This document shows, piece after piece, positions 34,148 through 43,235 of a stretch of 53,446 nt of DNA. The stretch is taken from positions 1 to 53,446 of the forward strand of contig CALIXS010000002.1 in assembly GCA_938046095.1 (NCBI GenBank). Direction: 5' to 3'. Position numbers and translations under genes: made by a program. The stretch's first letter is position 1; every line of letters begins with the position of its first letter. The notes beneath the pieces were generated by a model, which searched no databases, was not told where the DNA came from, and saw only the letters and a program-made list of their open reading frames with translations. Source of the stretch: an uncultured Clostridia bacterium (GTDB taxonomy: Bacteria; Bacillota; Clostridia; Peptostreptococcales; Anaerovoracaceae).

Positions 34148-34176
34148 TTACTGATAACATAATATATGCTTATATT
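34148..34176 (+). promoter_or_regulatory. promoter of the EamA transporter gene
   Basis: TTACTG (34148-34153) and TATATT (34171-34176) are 17 bases apart on the plus strand, giving a start near 34183 and a very short leader with GGAGG before ATG 34196. Confidence 0.6.
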
Positions 34177-34195
34177 TTATCAGGTCGGAGGGACT

Positions 34196-35110
34196 ATGGA
34201 AAGCCAAAAGATCAAAAATGGAATAATCATCACTGTCATAGCGGGCGTACTCTGGGGCTTTTCCGGCACGTGCGCTCAATATCTGTTCGAAACCTACGGG
34301 ATGTCGCCGGTATATCTGACGGCGATGAGAATGCTTCTGTCGGGGGCCGTGCTGAGTGCGGTCTCATTGATAAGGTACCGCGAACGCTTTGTCGCTATGC
34401 TGACGAAAAAAGAAGCCCTTCTGCGGCTTCTCGTATTTTCGCTCGGCGGAGTAATGTTCAATCAGGTGACGTATCTGCTCACCATTTCGTATACAAATTC
34501 AGGCACGGCGACCATTCTTCAATATATAGGTCCCGTGCTCGTTATGGTGACGAGCTGCTTTATAGAAAAACGTATGCCTCAGGGACGCGAGCTTACGGCG
34601 ATCGCACTCGTCGTCATCGGCACATTTTTGCTGGCGACTCACGGCGATATCCGCTCACTTTGCATAACACCCAAAGGTCTTATATGGGGGCTGATTTCGG
34701 CATTCGCATTGATGAGCTATACTATGCTTCCGGGTAATCTGCTCAAAGAATACGGCGCGATACCCGTAGTAGGCGGAGGTATGCTTTTCGGCGGCATAGT
34801 GCTCTTTCTCGGATCCGGTTCGTTCAGGGTGCCTTTCAATGGTGATTCGGGATTTCTGGTGCCGTTTTTCGTCATCATTATATTCGGCACCGTGCTGCCC
34901 TACACTATGTATCTGATGGGCGTCAATTTGTGCGGCGCGGTCAAGGCGTCTATGATTGCAAGCGTGGAACCTGTGTCCGCGACGGTATGTATGGTCGTCT
35001 GGCTCGGCGAGAGTTTCTCTGTCATCGATTTTATCGGCTTTGCCTGCATATTCGCCACGGTCTTTCTTCTGGCCGGCAGATCTGCGGCTCGCCTCAAACA
35101 GCCTCGTTAA
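34196..35110 (+). CDS. EamA/DMT-superfamily transporter
   Basis: The product (304 aa) has ten hydrophobic helices in two EamA repeats, the first beginning ITVIAGVLWGFSGTCAQYLF and the second GLIWGLISAFALMSYTMLPG. The helix-4 signature of the first repeat is NSGTATILQYIGPVLVMVTS, and of the second VKASMIASVEPVSATVCMVV, both typical of drug/metabolite exporters. Substrate cannot be predicted; amino acids or metabolites are usual. I use ATG 34196, after GGAGGG, and not 34166. Its stop overlaps the stop of the convergent DUF1836 gene. Confidence 0.9.
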   Translation: MESQKIKNGIIITVIAGVLWGFSGTCAQYLFETYGMSPVYLTAMRMLLSGAVLSAVSLIRYRERFVAMLTKKEALLRLLVFSLGGVMFNQVTYLLTISYTNSGTATILQYIGPVLVMVTSCFIEKRMPQGRELTAIALVVIGTFLLATHGDIRSLCITPKGLIWGLISAFALMSYTMLPGNLLKEYGAIPVVGGGMLFGGIVLFLGSGSFRVPFNGDSGFLVPFFVIIIFGTVLPYTMYLMGVNLCGAVKASMIASVEPVSATVCMVVWLGESFSVIDFIGFACIFATVFLLAGRSAARLKQPR

Positions 35111-35667
35111 TCCGCATATTTTTTTGCCTTTTTCGTTTTCTGCGACTCGTCCTGCCGCTCCGACTTCAGCATATCTATGAGCTTTTTACATGCATACTTT
35201 TGGGCATAGCTCGAAACCGCAAGCTTAAGTGCCGTCTCGGCCATCTGAGTTCTCGACGATATGCCGTCCAGCAAATCGGCCGCAAGTCTGAGCTCGCGAT
35301 CCTCGGTCTCGGCATAATTGCCGTAAAGTTCCTGTGCCGTCTGATTCTCCAGGAGAGCGGAGAGCAATGCTCCCGTATCCGACACACTTACGACCTGTTT
35401 GAGCAGACATATAGCAGTCAGGTATACGATATGGTCTTTGTTGTACTTCTTGCCGTTCGCCCGCGGCAAAATCCCGCTTTTGATGTAGTTGTTTATCATT
35501 GCCGAGGTGAGAGCTTCGTCGTTGTCGTCGTCGGCGAGGCCTATGTGCTGACGCATCATATAAGCCGCTATCTGATCCATATAAAGATCTATATCGGGTA
35601 TAAGCTCCCACCTCTCGGGACGCTTTGTCCTGAGCTTCTCCTGAAGCTCCTTGACTTTGTTGTCCAT
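35107..35667 (-). CDS. DUF1836 family protein, MerR-like helix-turn-helix
   Basis: The product (186 aa) matches DUF1836: an N-terminal WELIPDIDLYMDQIAAYM followed by ALTSAMINNYIKSGILPRAN and KKYNKDHIVYLTAICLLKQV, which resembles a winged helix of the MerR group in which ligand domains are missing. The rest is helical, with a Lys-rich tail. Function is not established; regulation is likely. Start 35667 is behind GGAGGTG. It shares a back-to-back promoter region with the SGNH hydrolase gene and may control it. Confidence 0.85.
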   Translation of the reverse strand: MDNKVKELQEKLRTKRPERWELIPDIDLYMDQIAAYMMRQHIGLADDDNDEALTSAMINNYIKSGILPRANGKKYNKDHIVYLTAICLLKQVVSVSDTGALLSALLENQTAQELYGNYAETEDRELRLAADLLDGISSRTQMAETALKLAVSSYAQKYACKKLIDMLKSERQDESQKTKKAKKYAD

Positions 35668-35692
35668 GATGTCTTCACCTCCGCATGAGATT

Positions 35693-35756
35693 ATTATATT
35701 CCCATATCCAATCTTTGGCAATCGGTATTGACATTTTAATAAATACTAAATATAAT
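35693..35756. promoter_or_regulatory. back-to-back promoters for DUF1836 and the SGNH hydrolase
   Basis: Minus strand: TTGCCA (35721-35716), 17 bases, TATAAT (35698-35693). Plus strand: TTGACA (35728-35733), 17 bases, TATAAT (35751-35756), a perfect consensus. Only six bases separate the two -35 boxes, so one protein bound there could affect both genes. Confidence 0.85.
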
Positions 35757-35814
35757 AATCAATATTAGATTATACACTTTTCAAAACCCTGATATAAGAT
35801 GCGGAGGTGTCGTT

Positions 35815-36501
35815 ATGATTAACGTATGTGTATTCGGCGATTCGGTCGCCAAGGGTGTCGTATTCGACGAAGAAAAGAAAAAATATATATTTCTGGGCGA
35901 TAACTTTCTTAAACTCGTACAGGAGCGGCAGCCGGTAAAATTCAGGAACTTCGCAAAATTCGGGTGCACGGTGACGAAGGGCTCTTTGATTATGAGCAAA
36001 CAAAGAAACGTGCTCTCCGATTATGACTATACTATCCTCGAATTCGGCGGCAACGATTGCGACTTCGACTGGAACTCGGTCTCCGAATCGCCGTTTGACG
36101 CTCACCGCCCCAATATCACAATGGATATTTTCCGCAATACGTACAAATCGATGATCGAATCCGTCATAGCCGCAGGAAGTACCCCAATACTGCTCACGCT
36201 TCCCCCGCTCGATTCGAACAGATTTTTCGGCTGGATATCAAAAGGCCTCGACGGCGGAAATATAATGTCATTTCTGAACAACGACGTCGAGACCATTTAT
36301 AATTGGCACAAAATATATAACGATATGGTAAGACGGCTTGCGGCGGAGTACGGCATTGCCCTCATAGACATCCGCAAAGCATTTACCGACAAAAAAGAGT
36401 ATAGCGATTTTCTCTGCGCCGACGGTATGCATCCTAATGCAAACGGGCATAAGCTCATCGCCGCCTGCGTAGGAAATGCTGTACGCGGTCTTGCCGCCTG
36501 A
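35815..36501 (+). CDS. SGNH/GDSL-family hydrolase
   Basis: The 228-residue protein has block I VCVFGDSVAKGVV with the nucleophilic Ser11 near the start, block III ILEFGGNDCDF with the GGND oxyanion motif, and block V CADGMHPNANGHKL with the catalytic Asp/His pair. There is no signal peptide, so it acts in the cytosol, probably as an esterase or lipase of unknown substrate. GCGGAGGTG precedes the ATG. It stands alone on the plus strand behind a consensus promoter and converges with the FemAB gene. Confidence 0.93.
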   Translation: MINVCVFGDSVAKGVVFDEEKKKYIFLGDNFLKLVQERQPVKFRNFAKFGCTVTKGSLIMSKQRNVLSDYDYTILEFGGNDCDFDWNSVSESPFDAHRPNITMDIFRNTYKSMIESVIAAGSTPILLTLPPLDSNRFFGWISKGLDGGNIMSFLNNDVETIYNWHKIYNDMVRRLAAEYGIALIDIRKAFTDKKEYSDFLCADGMHPNANGHKLIAACVGNAVRGLAA

Positions 36502-36519
36502 CGCTCCTGCAGCGGGAGG

Positions 36520-37770
36520 TCATATCAATTCAGGCTTCAGCCTCCTGTACAGAGCGAAGGGCGCCACGGCCACGGGAAGAAGAAAATCCCCGAGGAGTTC
36601 CTCGACTTCGCCCCCGAATCCTTTTTTGAATTCGTAAACGCCGCGGTCGACGGCATTCTCGGAAAAATCTCCCGATATCCCGTAGAAATTATATCTGTCT
36701 ATGCCGTGTTCCACCGCATATTTTATCATATACCACTGTATCGCATACGGACCGTTAAATCCGCGGTATGTGTCATCCGTACCGCTGAACAGGTAGAGCA
36801 CTTCGTTGTCATATACGGTAAAGCATGATGTGGCCATATTCAGAATAGCGCCGTGCTCCCTCTCGAGCTCATCGGCCCGTCTCATATTGCGTTCGTTTAC
36901 GGCCACCGCTTCCTCTGCGACCTTTTTTTTGTTCAGAAGCTTTTTGTTGTTCGGCGTACTTTCAAGCTTCCTGTTTATCTCCGCGAGGTCGTCATCAAGC
37001 CCGCTCCTTGCCTCTTTGAGCCTTGATCTGAACGTGCCGATGTCGAGATATGCGAGCAAAAGCTTTGCATGATCTCCGTAAACCTCCATGAACCTCCTGT
37101 AAAAGTCAGCTGTCCTTGCCGGAAAGCCGCGTCGCACAGCCGTTTCCGCCATCATCCTCGTATAAATGTCGATCTCGTCGATACCCAACTCGCGAACCTC
37201 TATACCCTGCTTGACCGTTTTGTTTATCGACCAGCGCGTCTGCTCGTCGAACTGCTTATAGAGCTCTTCCGCCGTCCTCCCGTTGATATATAGAGAAAAC
37301 ATCCAGCGCGACTGAGTTACGTTGTTGAGACCGGGCTTGTCAGACTCGTGAATGAAGCCGGCACGCTTCATTATATCTATGATATCGGAGTTGTCCTCCC
37401 CGCCCTCTACTATGTCGCCGTTGATATCGCGCGCACGTCTTCTTATATATGGGTCTACGCGAAGGTACATGGCTTTGTTCGCTTTGGCGTATTTTTTAAG
37501 CTCAGCCGTAAAAAAGCCCATCAGCCCGTCATTTCTATAATCTATGAGAAAGCCGCGCTGTGCGTACCAATATTCGTATATCCTCGCCGCAGGTGCGATT
37601 ACAACGGGCGTCGCCGCAACGACGACACCTCCGTCTTTGACACCGAGAAGCTCAACCCTTCCGCTTTGTGCCCTGAGGCGCAGCGCTTCGACCGAATTCA
37701 AAAACGTCCTGTACGGATGCGCGTCTCTGAACACCTTATATTCTTTTTCTGTCAGTTTACAAAACTCCAC
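36520..37770 (-). CDS. FemAB-family peptidyltransferase (MurM/FemX-like)
   Basis: The 416-residue protein has two GNAT-like halves interrupted by a charged helical hairpin (about 245-310, DDDLAEINRKLESTPNNKKL), which is the coiled-coil arm of FemX/MurM. Diagnostic stretches are YEYWYAQRGFLIDYRNDGLM, QTRWSINKTVKQGIEV and LFSGTDDTYRGFNGPYAIQW. Such enzymes use aminoacyl-tRNA to add an amino acid to the lysine branch of lipid II or peptidoglycan. It overlaps recX by 14 bases. A second homologue lies at 52067-53278. Confidence 0.92.
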   Translation of the reverse strand: MEFCKLTEKEYKVFRDAHPYRTFLNSVEALRLRAQSGRVELLGVKDGGVVVAATPVVIAPAARIYEYWYAQRGFLIDYRNDGLMGFFTAELKKYAKANKAMYLRVDPYIRRRARDINGDIVEGGEDNSDIIDIMKRAGFIHESDKPGLNNVTQSRWMFSLYINGRTAEELYKQFDEQTRWSINKTVKQGIEVRELGIDEIDIYTRMMAETAVRRGFPARTADFYRRFMEVYGDHAKLLLAYLDIGTFRSRLKEARSGLDDDLAEINRKLESTPNNKKLLNKKKVAEEAVAVNERNMRRADELEREHGAILNMATSCFTVYDNEVLYLFSGTDDTYRGFNGPYAIQWYMIKYAVEHGIDRYNFYGISGDFSENAVDRGVYEFKKGFGGEVEELLGDFLLPVAVAPFALYRRLKPELI

Positions 37771-38254
37771 TGTACAGCTCCTCCTTAAGCTCGCTCGCGA
37801 TTTTCTCTATCGCGCCGTAAATAGTTGACGTATCAAAGCCGTATGAAAACAGACGCCGCGCATAACGCGCCCTTGCCTTTTCCGTCAGGCGCCCGTTTTC
37901 ATCGAGATCGGAAAGAGATGATGCCTTTTTCAACGCTTTCACCGCCTTTTGCATTTCGTCCCCGATGCTTTCAGCCGCATATTCGTCGTACGCCTCATCA
38001 GCTGTCACGGATCCTATTCCCTTACGTTCAAGCTCCCTGTACGCTCTCGCCTTTCCCCAGCACTTGCCTTCCGCATATTTGAAAAAATCGACGGCATACG
38101 CGTAGTCGTCTATATATCCGTCCGCGCAAAATTCTCTTAAGACCTTCCTCACATCTGCGTGATCAAAGCCCTTTACAGTGAGCCAATCCTTAAGCTCCTT
38201 TTCCGTACGCCTGCCGCTCGCGATCCGCTTTGCCGCCTGTTCGTAGATGTTCAT
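37757..38254 (-). CDS. recX: RecX regulator of RecA
   Basis: The 165-residue basic helical protein fits the RecX three-repeat fold: RIASGRRTEKELKDWLTVKG, then VLREFCADGYIDDYAYAVDF, and WGKARAYRELERKGI. RecX caps or destabilises RecA filaments. It begins a few bases inside the end of the phosphopantetheinyl transferase gene and ends inside the FemAB start, so three genes are tightly packed. recA is not in the window. Confidence 0.9.
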   Translation of the reverse strand: MNIYEQAAKRIASGRRTEKELKDWLTVKGFDHADVRKVLREFCADGYIDDYAYAVDFFKYAEGKCWGKARAYRELERKGIGSVTADEAYDEYAAESIGDEMQKAVKALKKASSLSDLDENGRLTEKARARYARRLFSYGFDTSTIYGAIEKIASELKEELYSGVL

Positions 38255-38805
38255 ATGAGCTCTCTCACCTCCCAGCCCTCCTTATCGGGAGAACATAAAG
38301 CGCATTTTATTTCGGGAAGAAGCTCAATATCGTACAAAGTGAGCTCTGTATCGTCTATTGCGATCTCCCTCATAAGGTCGTGCGTCTGCGATACGACTGA
38401 CACCGTCTCAGAAAAGATCCCTTCTCCCGTATATTTGGCGAGAGCCTCCTTCCTGACCCAGACATCGTAAAAGCCCTCGCTTCCCCAAAGCTGCACATAT
38501 TTTTTCTCGTTATCTGTATACATGCGCTCGGCAATCCTGTCGATGTCTCTGCTGCCTGTTTCCTGGATATCGAGTCCGCACTGAAATTCCGAGAAAGCGC
38601 ACATCCACATGTCACCGGTATGCGAAAGAGAAAAGTATATGCTTTCGCCGACAAAAAAGGGCTTTCCCTTATTGTCAACTTCTATATTCAATTCATTTAC
38701 ATCGAATCCTTTTTCATTACAATATAGGCGTGCAGCCCGTTTTATAATATCGTATCCCGCTTTGCCGTGACCGAAAGGGCCATCATAAAAATAAATACTT
38801 ACCAT
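38251..38805 (-). CDS. 4'-phosphopantetheinyl transferase (Sfp superfamily)
   Basis: The protein of about 184 residues has NKGKPFF then IYFSLSHTGDMWMCAFSEF, with the FSLSHT motif, CGLDIQ for the first metal ligand pair, and WVRKEALAKYTGEG, the (W/F)xxKEA signature. It transfers phosphopantetheine from CoA to a carrier protein. Whether the target is fatty acid ACP or a peptide synthetase is unknown; no NRPS or PKS gene is nearby. The ATG at 38805 follows a GTG that could also start. It lies just after the yerC terminator. Confidence 0.93.
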   Translation of the reverse strand: MVSIYFYDGPFGHGKAGYDIIKRAARLYCNEKGFDVNELNIEVDNKGKPFFVGESIYFSLSHTGDMWMCAFSEFQCGLDIQETGSRDIDRIAERMYTDNEKKYVQLWGSEGFYDVWVRKEALAKYTGEGIFSETVSVVSQTHDLMREIAIDDTELTLYDIELLPEIKCALCSPDKEGWEVRELI

Positions 38806-38820
38806 CACTTTTTCCCATAG

Positions 38821-38845
38821 AAAAAGGGTGCGTATATCAGCACCC
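38821..38845 (-). terminator. intrinsic terminator after the yerC-like gene
   Basis: On the minus strand GGGTGC and GCACCC (38845-38840 and 38831-38826) pair around an 8-nt loop, followed by five T residues (38825-38821). It ends the ftsEX-ctp-yerC unit; the next start codon is only 16 bases on, so the following genes need leak-through or an internal promoter. Confidence 0.8.
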
Positions 38846-38852
38846 GCCGTAA

Positions 38853-39161
38853 CTACTTTTTTTTCTTTTCCGCCTCGAGTCTTTCAAGCACTCTCCTGTA
38901 GCCGTCAGCGCCGTAGACTATACATTTGTTTATGCGGCTTATAGTTGCGGTTGAAGCGTTTGTCAGTTTTTCTATCTCGCTGTACGTCTTCCTTTCGGAA
39001 AGGAGTTTCGCCACCTGAAGCCGCTGCGCGATTGCATGTATCTCGTTTATCGTACATATATCCTCGAAAAACCTGTAACAGTCCTCGCGCGTCCGAAGCG
39101 TAAGAACGCCGTCGAAAAGCTCGTCGATATCTGACCTTTTGAATTTCGATTCATAAGCCAT
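38853..39161 (-). CDS. YerC/YecD family TrpR-like DNA-binding protein
   Basis: The 102-residue protein shows the TrpR-type fold: FFEDICTINEIHAIAQRLQV followed by a helix-turn-helix SEIEKLTNASTATISRINKC. This matches the YerC/YecD family of Trp-repressor-related proteins common in Firmicutes. Targets are generally unknown. It is 64 bases after ctp and is followed by a strong terminator. A role in regulating the upstream envelope genes is possible but not shown. Confidence 0.92.
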   Translation of the reverse strand: MAYESKFKRSDIDELFDGVLTLRTREDCYRFFEDICTINEIHAIAQRLQVAKLLSERKTYSEIEKLTNASTATISRINKCIVYGADGYRRVLERLEAEKKKK

Positions 39162-39225
39162 GTTGTAATCCCCCGATATAATCTTACTTTTGTTTGATAA
39201 AGCATAGCACTTTTACATGCTAAAG

Positions 39226-40395
39226 TCAATCGCCGAGTATCGCCTTAGCTCGCGCAAGCTGTACGTCCTCTGCCGCATCCGCGCTTTGTTCGACACTTTC
39301 GTCGGGGATAATGCCCGTTTTGTTGATCGTCCTTCCGTTAGGCGAAAAATACTGTTTTGTTGTAATATTGACAGCTGAACCGTCGTCATATTCATACATT
39401 TTCTGTACTATGCCCTTGCCGTATGTAGGCATGCCTATGACCTTTCCGGCTCCGTTGTCCGCAATCGCCGCCGTCAGCACTTCAGCGGTACTCGCGGTCT
39501 TTTCGTTTACTATGACGACTACATCCATATCGATACATTCGTCATCGGAATTATAGTCCTCTCTTACACCGTTCTTGTCCTCAGTATACGTTATCAGGCA
39601 CTTAGGAAGAATCCTGTCCGCTATTTTGATCCCCGTCTCGAACAGGCCGCCCGGATTGCTGCGAAGATCGATTATGAGCTTTCGTATACCCGCCTTCTCA
39701 AAGTCACGTATCGCCTTGTCGAAGTCGCTGTACGTTTCTTTCCCGAACGACTTGATGCGCACATATCCGATCTTTGAGTCAATGATTCCGCTTTCCATGC
39801 TCGCATCGACTATCTCGCCGCGCACGACGTTGACATCCATCGTTTCATCGCCGCGTTTGTATGTTATCCTGACGGTACTGCCGGCGTCGCCCTTGAGTGC
39901 ATCGCGAAGCTGCTGCTGATCTGTATATTCCTTTCCGTCGACTCCTGTAATTATATCGCCGACCTTAAGCCCCGCAGCATCTGCCGGACCGCCCGTAATT
40001 ATCTCGGTTATCACAAATCCGTCATCACTTTGCCTGAATACTATTCCCGTACCTGTAAAAGTGCTGTTGACGTTGTCACGAAGCTCAGCCAACTCATCTT
40101 CGTCAAGATACCTTGTATATTCGTCACCGAGACTTGCGAGCATTGATCTGTATGCAGACTCCATTATGCCTTCTTCGTTATAGTCAAAGAGGTATTCGTC
40201 CGCTATCGTATCGTCTATCTCTATAAGCTTACCGTACTTGTCGAGCTTGCCGGATATTTCCTCATACCCTTTTCTGTCGACAACGATTTTGTCCGCCAAT
40301 TTTATATATGCCGTGAGTCCGCCGGCGGCGGTCGCAAGCGTGAGCAGAACCGTCACAAAAACGAGCAGTCCGGCAGAGCCTCTTTTTTTATCCAT
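39226..40395 (-). CDS. S41-family carboxyl-terminal processing protease (CtpA/CtpB-like)
   Basis: The product (389 aa) has an N-terminal membrane anchor (about 8-28), a PDZ domain with GTGIVFRQSDDGFVITEIIT and GGPADAAGLKVGDIITG, and the S41 catalytic core. The Ser lies in VNEKTASTAEVLTAAI and the Lys in GMPTYGKGIVQK. It cleaves extracytoplasmic proteins near the C-terminus. Start 40395 is preferred because GAGGG lies eight bases before. It overlaps the recJ end. In several Firmicutes ctp lies beside ftsEX and an M23 hydrolase, where such proteases trim hydrolases or their partners. Confidence 0.94.
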   Translation of the reverse strand: MDKKRGSAGLLVFVTVLLTLATAAGGLTAYIKLADKIVVDRKGYEEISGKLDKYGKLIEIDDTIADEYLFDYNEEGIMESAYRSMLASLGDEYTRYLDEDELAELRDNVNSTFTGTGIVFRQSDDGFVITEIITGGPADAAGLKVGDIITGVDGKEYTDQQQLRDALKGDAGSTVRITYKRGDETMDVNVVRGEIVDASMESGIIDSKIGYVRIKSFGKETYSDFDKAIRDFEKAGIRKLIIDLRSNPGGLFETGIKIADRILPKCLITYTEDKNGVREDYNSDDECIDMDVVVIVNEKTASTAEVLTAAIADNGAGKVIGMPTYGKGIVQKMYEYDDGSAVNITTKQYFSPNGRTINKTGIIPDESVEQSADAAEDVQLARAKAILGD

Positions 40396-42040
40396 CGACT
40401 TCACCCTCTGCGGATATTGTCATTTGCAGATATTTTCTGCCGTTCCACGTCTGTTCCTCGAGCTTACCTATAAATGCCATTTCCGCACCGTCGGCACGCG
40501 CTATAGCCCGCTCAGTCCTGTCGGCTTCGCCGAAATCGATACAACGCACCCCGGTGCCGTCGGCAAGCTCACCGGTAAAGCTCAGGTATTGTCCCTCGCT
40601 TCCCATTCGCCTTACAGCACCCGGCTTCATGCTTATCTCTACAAGCGGCAGTTCGTTGCATTTGCCGAACGGCTCGAGCGCTCTCAGTTGGCCGACGAAT
40701 TCAAAGCTTACATCGGACGGCTCAAGCCTTACATCGGCTTCGACCGGAGTCTCGAACAAAGAGGGATTTTCAGACTTCATGGTTCCGATCTCCTGTTCGA
40801 GAAAGTCTCTCAGCTTCGGGACATCTTCCCTGAGGATCGTAAACCCGCACGCCGCCGCATGTCCGCCGAATCGCACGAACAAATCGTTCCTCCTGCTCAA
40901 CAGACGAAAAATATCGATATTGTCCGTACTTCTTGCCGTTCCCTTGCACGTCGCCTCGTCTACTGATGTCACTATTATCGACGGCACCTTGTATGTTTCC
41001 TTAAGCATACCGCAGACTATCCCCGTAACGCCCTCGTGTGCATCCTCAAGCTCGACGAGCAAAAACCCGCCGTCCGCTCCGTTTTCTCCGATGTGTCCTA
41101 TGCAGTCCCTGTATATCGTTTCCTGGGTTTCCCTGCGCTTCATGTTGCTGCTTATAAGTATATCGACGAGCGCATCGGCTCTTTTCTCATCACCCGCGAG
41201 CATAAGTCTGGCGGCATCCGTCGCATTTCCCATCCTGCCTGCCGCATTGATATGCGGTACTATGACAAACGATACGCTGCGCGAATTTATCTCACCCTGT
41301 TTCAATCCCGTCTTTTCGATCAAAGCTCTGAGACCCGCTCTTTCACTTATATTGATAGCTCTGAGGCCATATTTTGCCAGTGTTCTGTTCTCGTCAAGGA
41401 GCGGCACTATGTCTCCGACAGTACCTATTCCGACGAGATCGAGATTTCTCGTTACGGTCTGCTTAGGCAAACCGAGCTCAGCTGATATAGCCTGCGCGAA
41501 CTTAAAGGCAACACCTACTCCGGCGAGCGATTTGAACGGATATCCGCACCCGGGCTGCCTAGGGTCTATCAGCACGCAATCGGGGAGCTCGCCTTTTAGC
41601 TCATGGTGGTCCGTCACGATAATCTCAAGTCCTATCTCATGCGCATGTGCAACCTCCGCCACGGATGAGCATCCGCAATCGACCGTTATCACGAGCTCCG
41701 CCCCGGCTTTTTTTATCCTGTCGAGCGCGTCGCTGTTCAGTCCGTAGCCCTCGTCAAAGCGCGACGGGATATAATACGAGCATTCGGCTCCCGCCGTGCG
41801 AAGAACATCCATCATAAGTGCGACAGACGTCACCCCGTCGGCATCATAGTCGCCGTAAACGCATATCCCCGCGCCTGTCTCAATCGCTCCGAGCACGAGC
41901 TCTACGGCATCATCCATGCCTTTAAGCAGGTACGGATCGTATGTTTTCCGAGGCTTATCGGACAGAAACTCCACGACGTCCTCCGCCGTGGAGATTCCTC
42001 TTTTATTCAGAATCGTTTTTATTGCCGGTTGAAGCTGCAT
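40388..42040 (-). CDS. recJ: RecJ single-strand DNA exonuclease
   Basis: The product (550 aa) is a DHH phosphoesterase: ICVYGDYDADGVTSVALMMD (motif I), ELVITVDCGCSSVAEV, then IVTDHHELKGELPDCVLIDP (motif III, DHH) and HINAAGRMGNATDAARLM. The DHHA1 domain with DLFVRFGGHAAACGFT and an OB-fold tail complete it. It degrades 5' ends during recombination and repair. The start is uncertain: ATG 42040 (five bases after the M23 stop) and ATG 42106 (60-base overlap) both lack good ribosome sites; the former is preferred for packing. Confidence 0.94.
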   Translation of the reverse strand: MQLQPAIKTILNKRGISTAEDVVEFLSDKPRKTYDPYLLKGMDDAVELVLGAIETGAGICVYGDYDADGVTSVALMMDVLRTAGAECSYYIPSRFDEGYGLNSDALDRIKKAGAELVITVDCGCSSVAEVAHAHEIGLEIIVTDHHELKGELPDCVLIDPRQPGCGYPFKSLAGVGVAFKFAQAISAELGLPKQTVTRNLDLVGIGTVGDIVPLLDENRTLAKYGLRAINISERAGLRALIEKTGLKQGEINSRSVSFVIVPHINAAGRMGNATDAARLMLAGDEKRADALVDILISSNMKRRETQETIYRDCIGHIGENGADGGFLLVELEDAHEGVTGIVCGMLKETYKVPSIIVTSVDEATCKGTARSTDNIDIFRLLSRRNDLFVRFGGHAAACGFTILREDVPKLRDFLEQEIGTMKSENPSLFETPVEADVRLEPSDVSFEFVGQLRALEPFGKCNELPLVEISMKPGAVRRMGSEGQYLSFTGELADGTGVRCIDFGEADRTERAIARADGAEMAFIGKLEEQTWNGRKYLQMTISAEGEVDG

Positions 42041-42045
42041 ATTTT

Positions 42046-43212
42046 TTATGACAGGTAGAGCAGCGGGTCGACACATACTCCGTTTACTCTTACCTCGAAA
42101 TGACAATGCGGACCGGTAGCCCAGCCGGTAGCTCCCGCATAGGCTATTACCTGCCCTTTTTCAACGTGATCTCCCGGACTTACGAGGAGCTGACTGTTGT
42201 GTCCGTATACGGTCACGAGTCCGTTCCCGTGGTCGATGAATACACCCCAGCCGTAGCCCTGCTCATACCAGCCGGTCAGACTCATTACCGTTCCCGAGTC
42301 GGCGGCGCGTATAGGCGTTCCGTGTGCACAGCCGATATCAAGCGCCCCGTGCCACGTTCCGTACTGCTCAAGCCCTACCCTGTGACCGAAATATGATGTT
42401 ATAGGTCCGTTTACCGGCCAGGACAATACGCCCGAGCCTATGACCTGAACTCCGTCACCGCTCCCGCCGTCTGTATTCTGTGCCGCCTCCTGAGCAGCTC
42501 TCCTTTCGGCTTCGGCTGCCGCCTGCTCTGCGGCGATCTTATCGTTCAGGGAATTTATCTGTTCCTGAAATGCGTCTATCTGCGCCTGAACTTTGCCCTT
42601 TTCTTCGTTAAGCGATGCCGTCGCGGTTTTTATCTCCGACTGCTTTGAGTCCAGGTCATCCCTGGAAGCCTGAAGCTCGGCCTGAGCCTGCGCGAGGTCA
42701 TCCTTTTTTGTCTGAAGCTCATCATACGCCGACTGAAGCTTCGCCACCGTATCCTGATCGCTCCTGTATATACGCTGAAGCATATATACGTTCGACAAAA
42801 GCTCCGAAAAGTTCTGCGAATCGAGAACTATGTCAATATAACTGACTGTTCCGTTCTTGTACATAGTTCTCAGCCTCTTTCCGAGACCGTCATTGCGATC
42901 ATCTATCTCAGCCTGCTTTGCCTCAATATCGTCATTGATCTGATTTATCTCATCCTGCTTGGCATTGATCTGAGTCTGTATCTCGGTCTGCTGAGTACCG
43001 AGCTCGGAAAGCTGGTTTTCGTACTTTGTGATATTTGTCTTGATTTCCTCAAGGCTTTCTTTTGCGTCGTTTTGTTGCTCCTGAACCGAGTTCAGCTCGT
43101 CTTCGGATTCAGTCGCAAATACGCTGGGCGATGCGGCGAGAACAAAAGTCATCGTTGCTGCCAGTACCAGAGACGCGTACCTTTTGATCATGATGTGTAA
43201 CGGTCGTTTCAT
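42046..43212 (-). CDS. coiled-coil M23 peptidoglycan hydrolase (PcsB/EnvC-like)
   Basis: The product (388 aa) has a signal peptide ending near SPSVFA, a coiled coil of about 200 residues rich in Gln, Glu, Asp and Lys, an Ala-rich hinge, and a LytM/M23 domain. Zinc residues are in TWHGALDIGCAHGTPI and GPHCHFEVRVNG, the latter with HxH. Coiled coil plus LytM and position right after ftsX identify it as the hydrolase or activator that FtsEX controls at the septum. Start 43212 follows AAGGAGG by nine bases. Confidence 0.92.
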   Translation of the reverse strand: MKRPLHIMIKRYASLVLAATMTFVLAASPSVFATESEDELNSVQEQQNDAKESLEEIKTNITKYENQLSELGTQQTEIQTQINAKQDEINQINDDIEAKQAEIDDRNDGLGKRLRTMYKNGTVSYIDIVLDSQNFSELLSNVYMLQRIYRSDQDTVAKLQSAYDELQTKKDDLAQAQAELQASRDDLDSKQSEIKTATASLNEEKGKVQAQIDAFQEQINSLNDKIAAEQAAAEAERRAAQEAAQNTDGGSGDGVQVIGSGVLSWPVNGPITSYFGHRVGLEQYGTWHGALDIGCAHGTPIRAADSGTVMSLTGWYEQGYGWGVFIDHGNGLVTVYGHNSQLLVSPGDHVEKGQVIAYAGATGWATGPHCHFEVRVNGVCVDPLLYLS

Positions 43213-43235
43213 CTGTCGGTTCCTCCTTACTTTGA

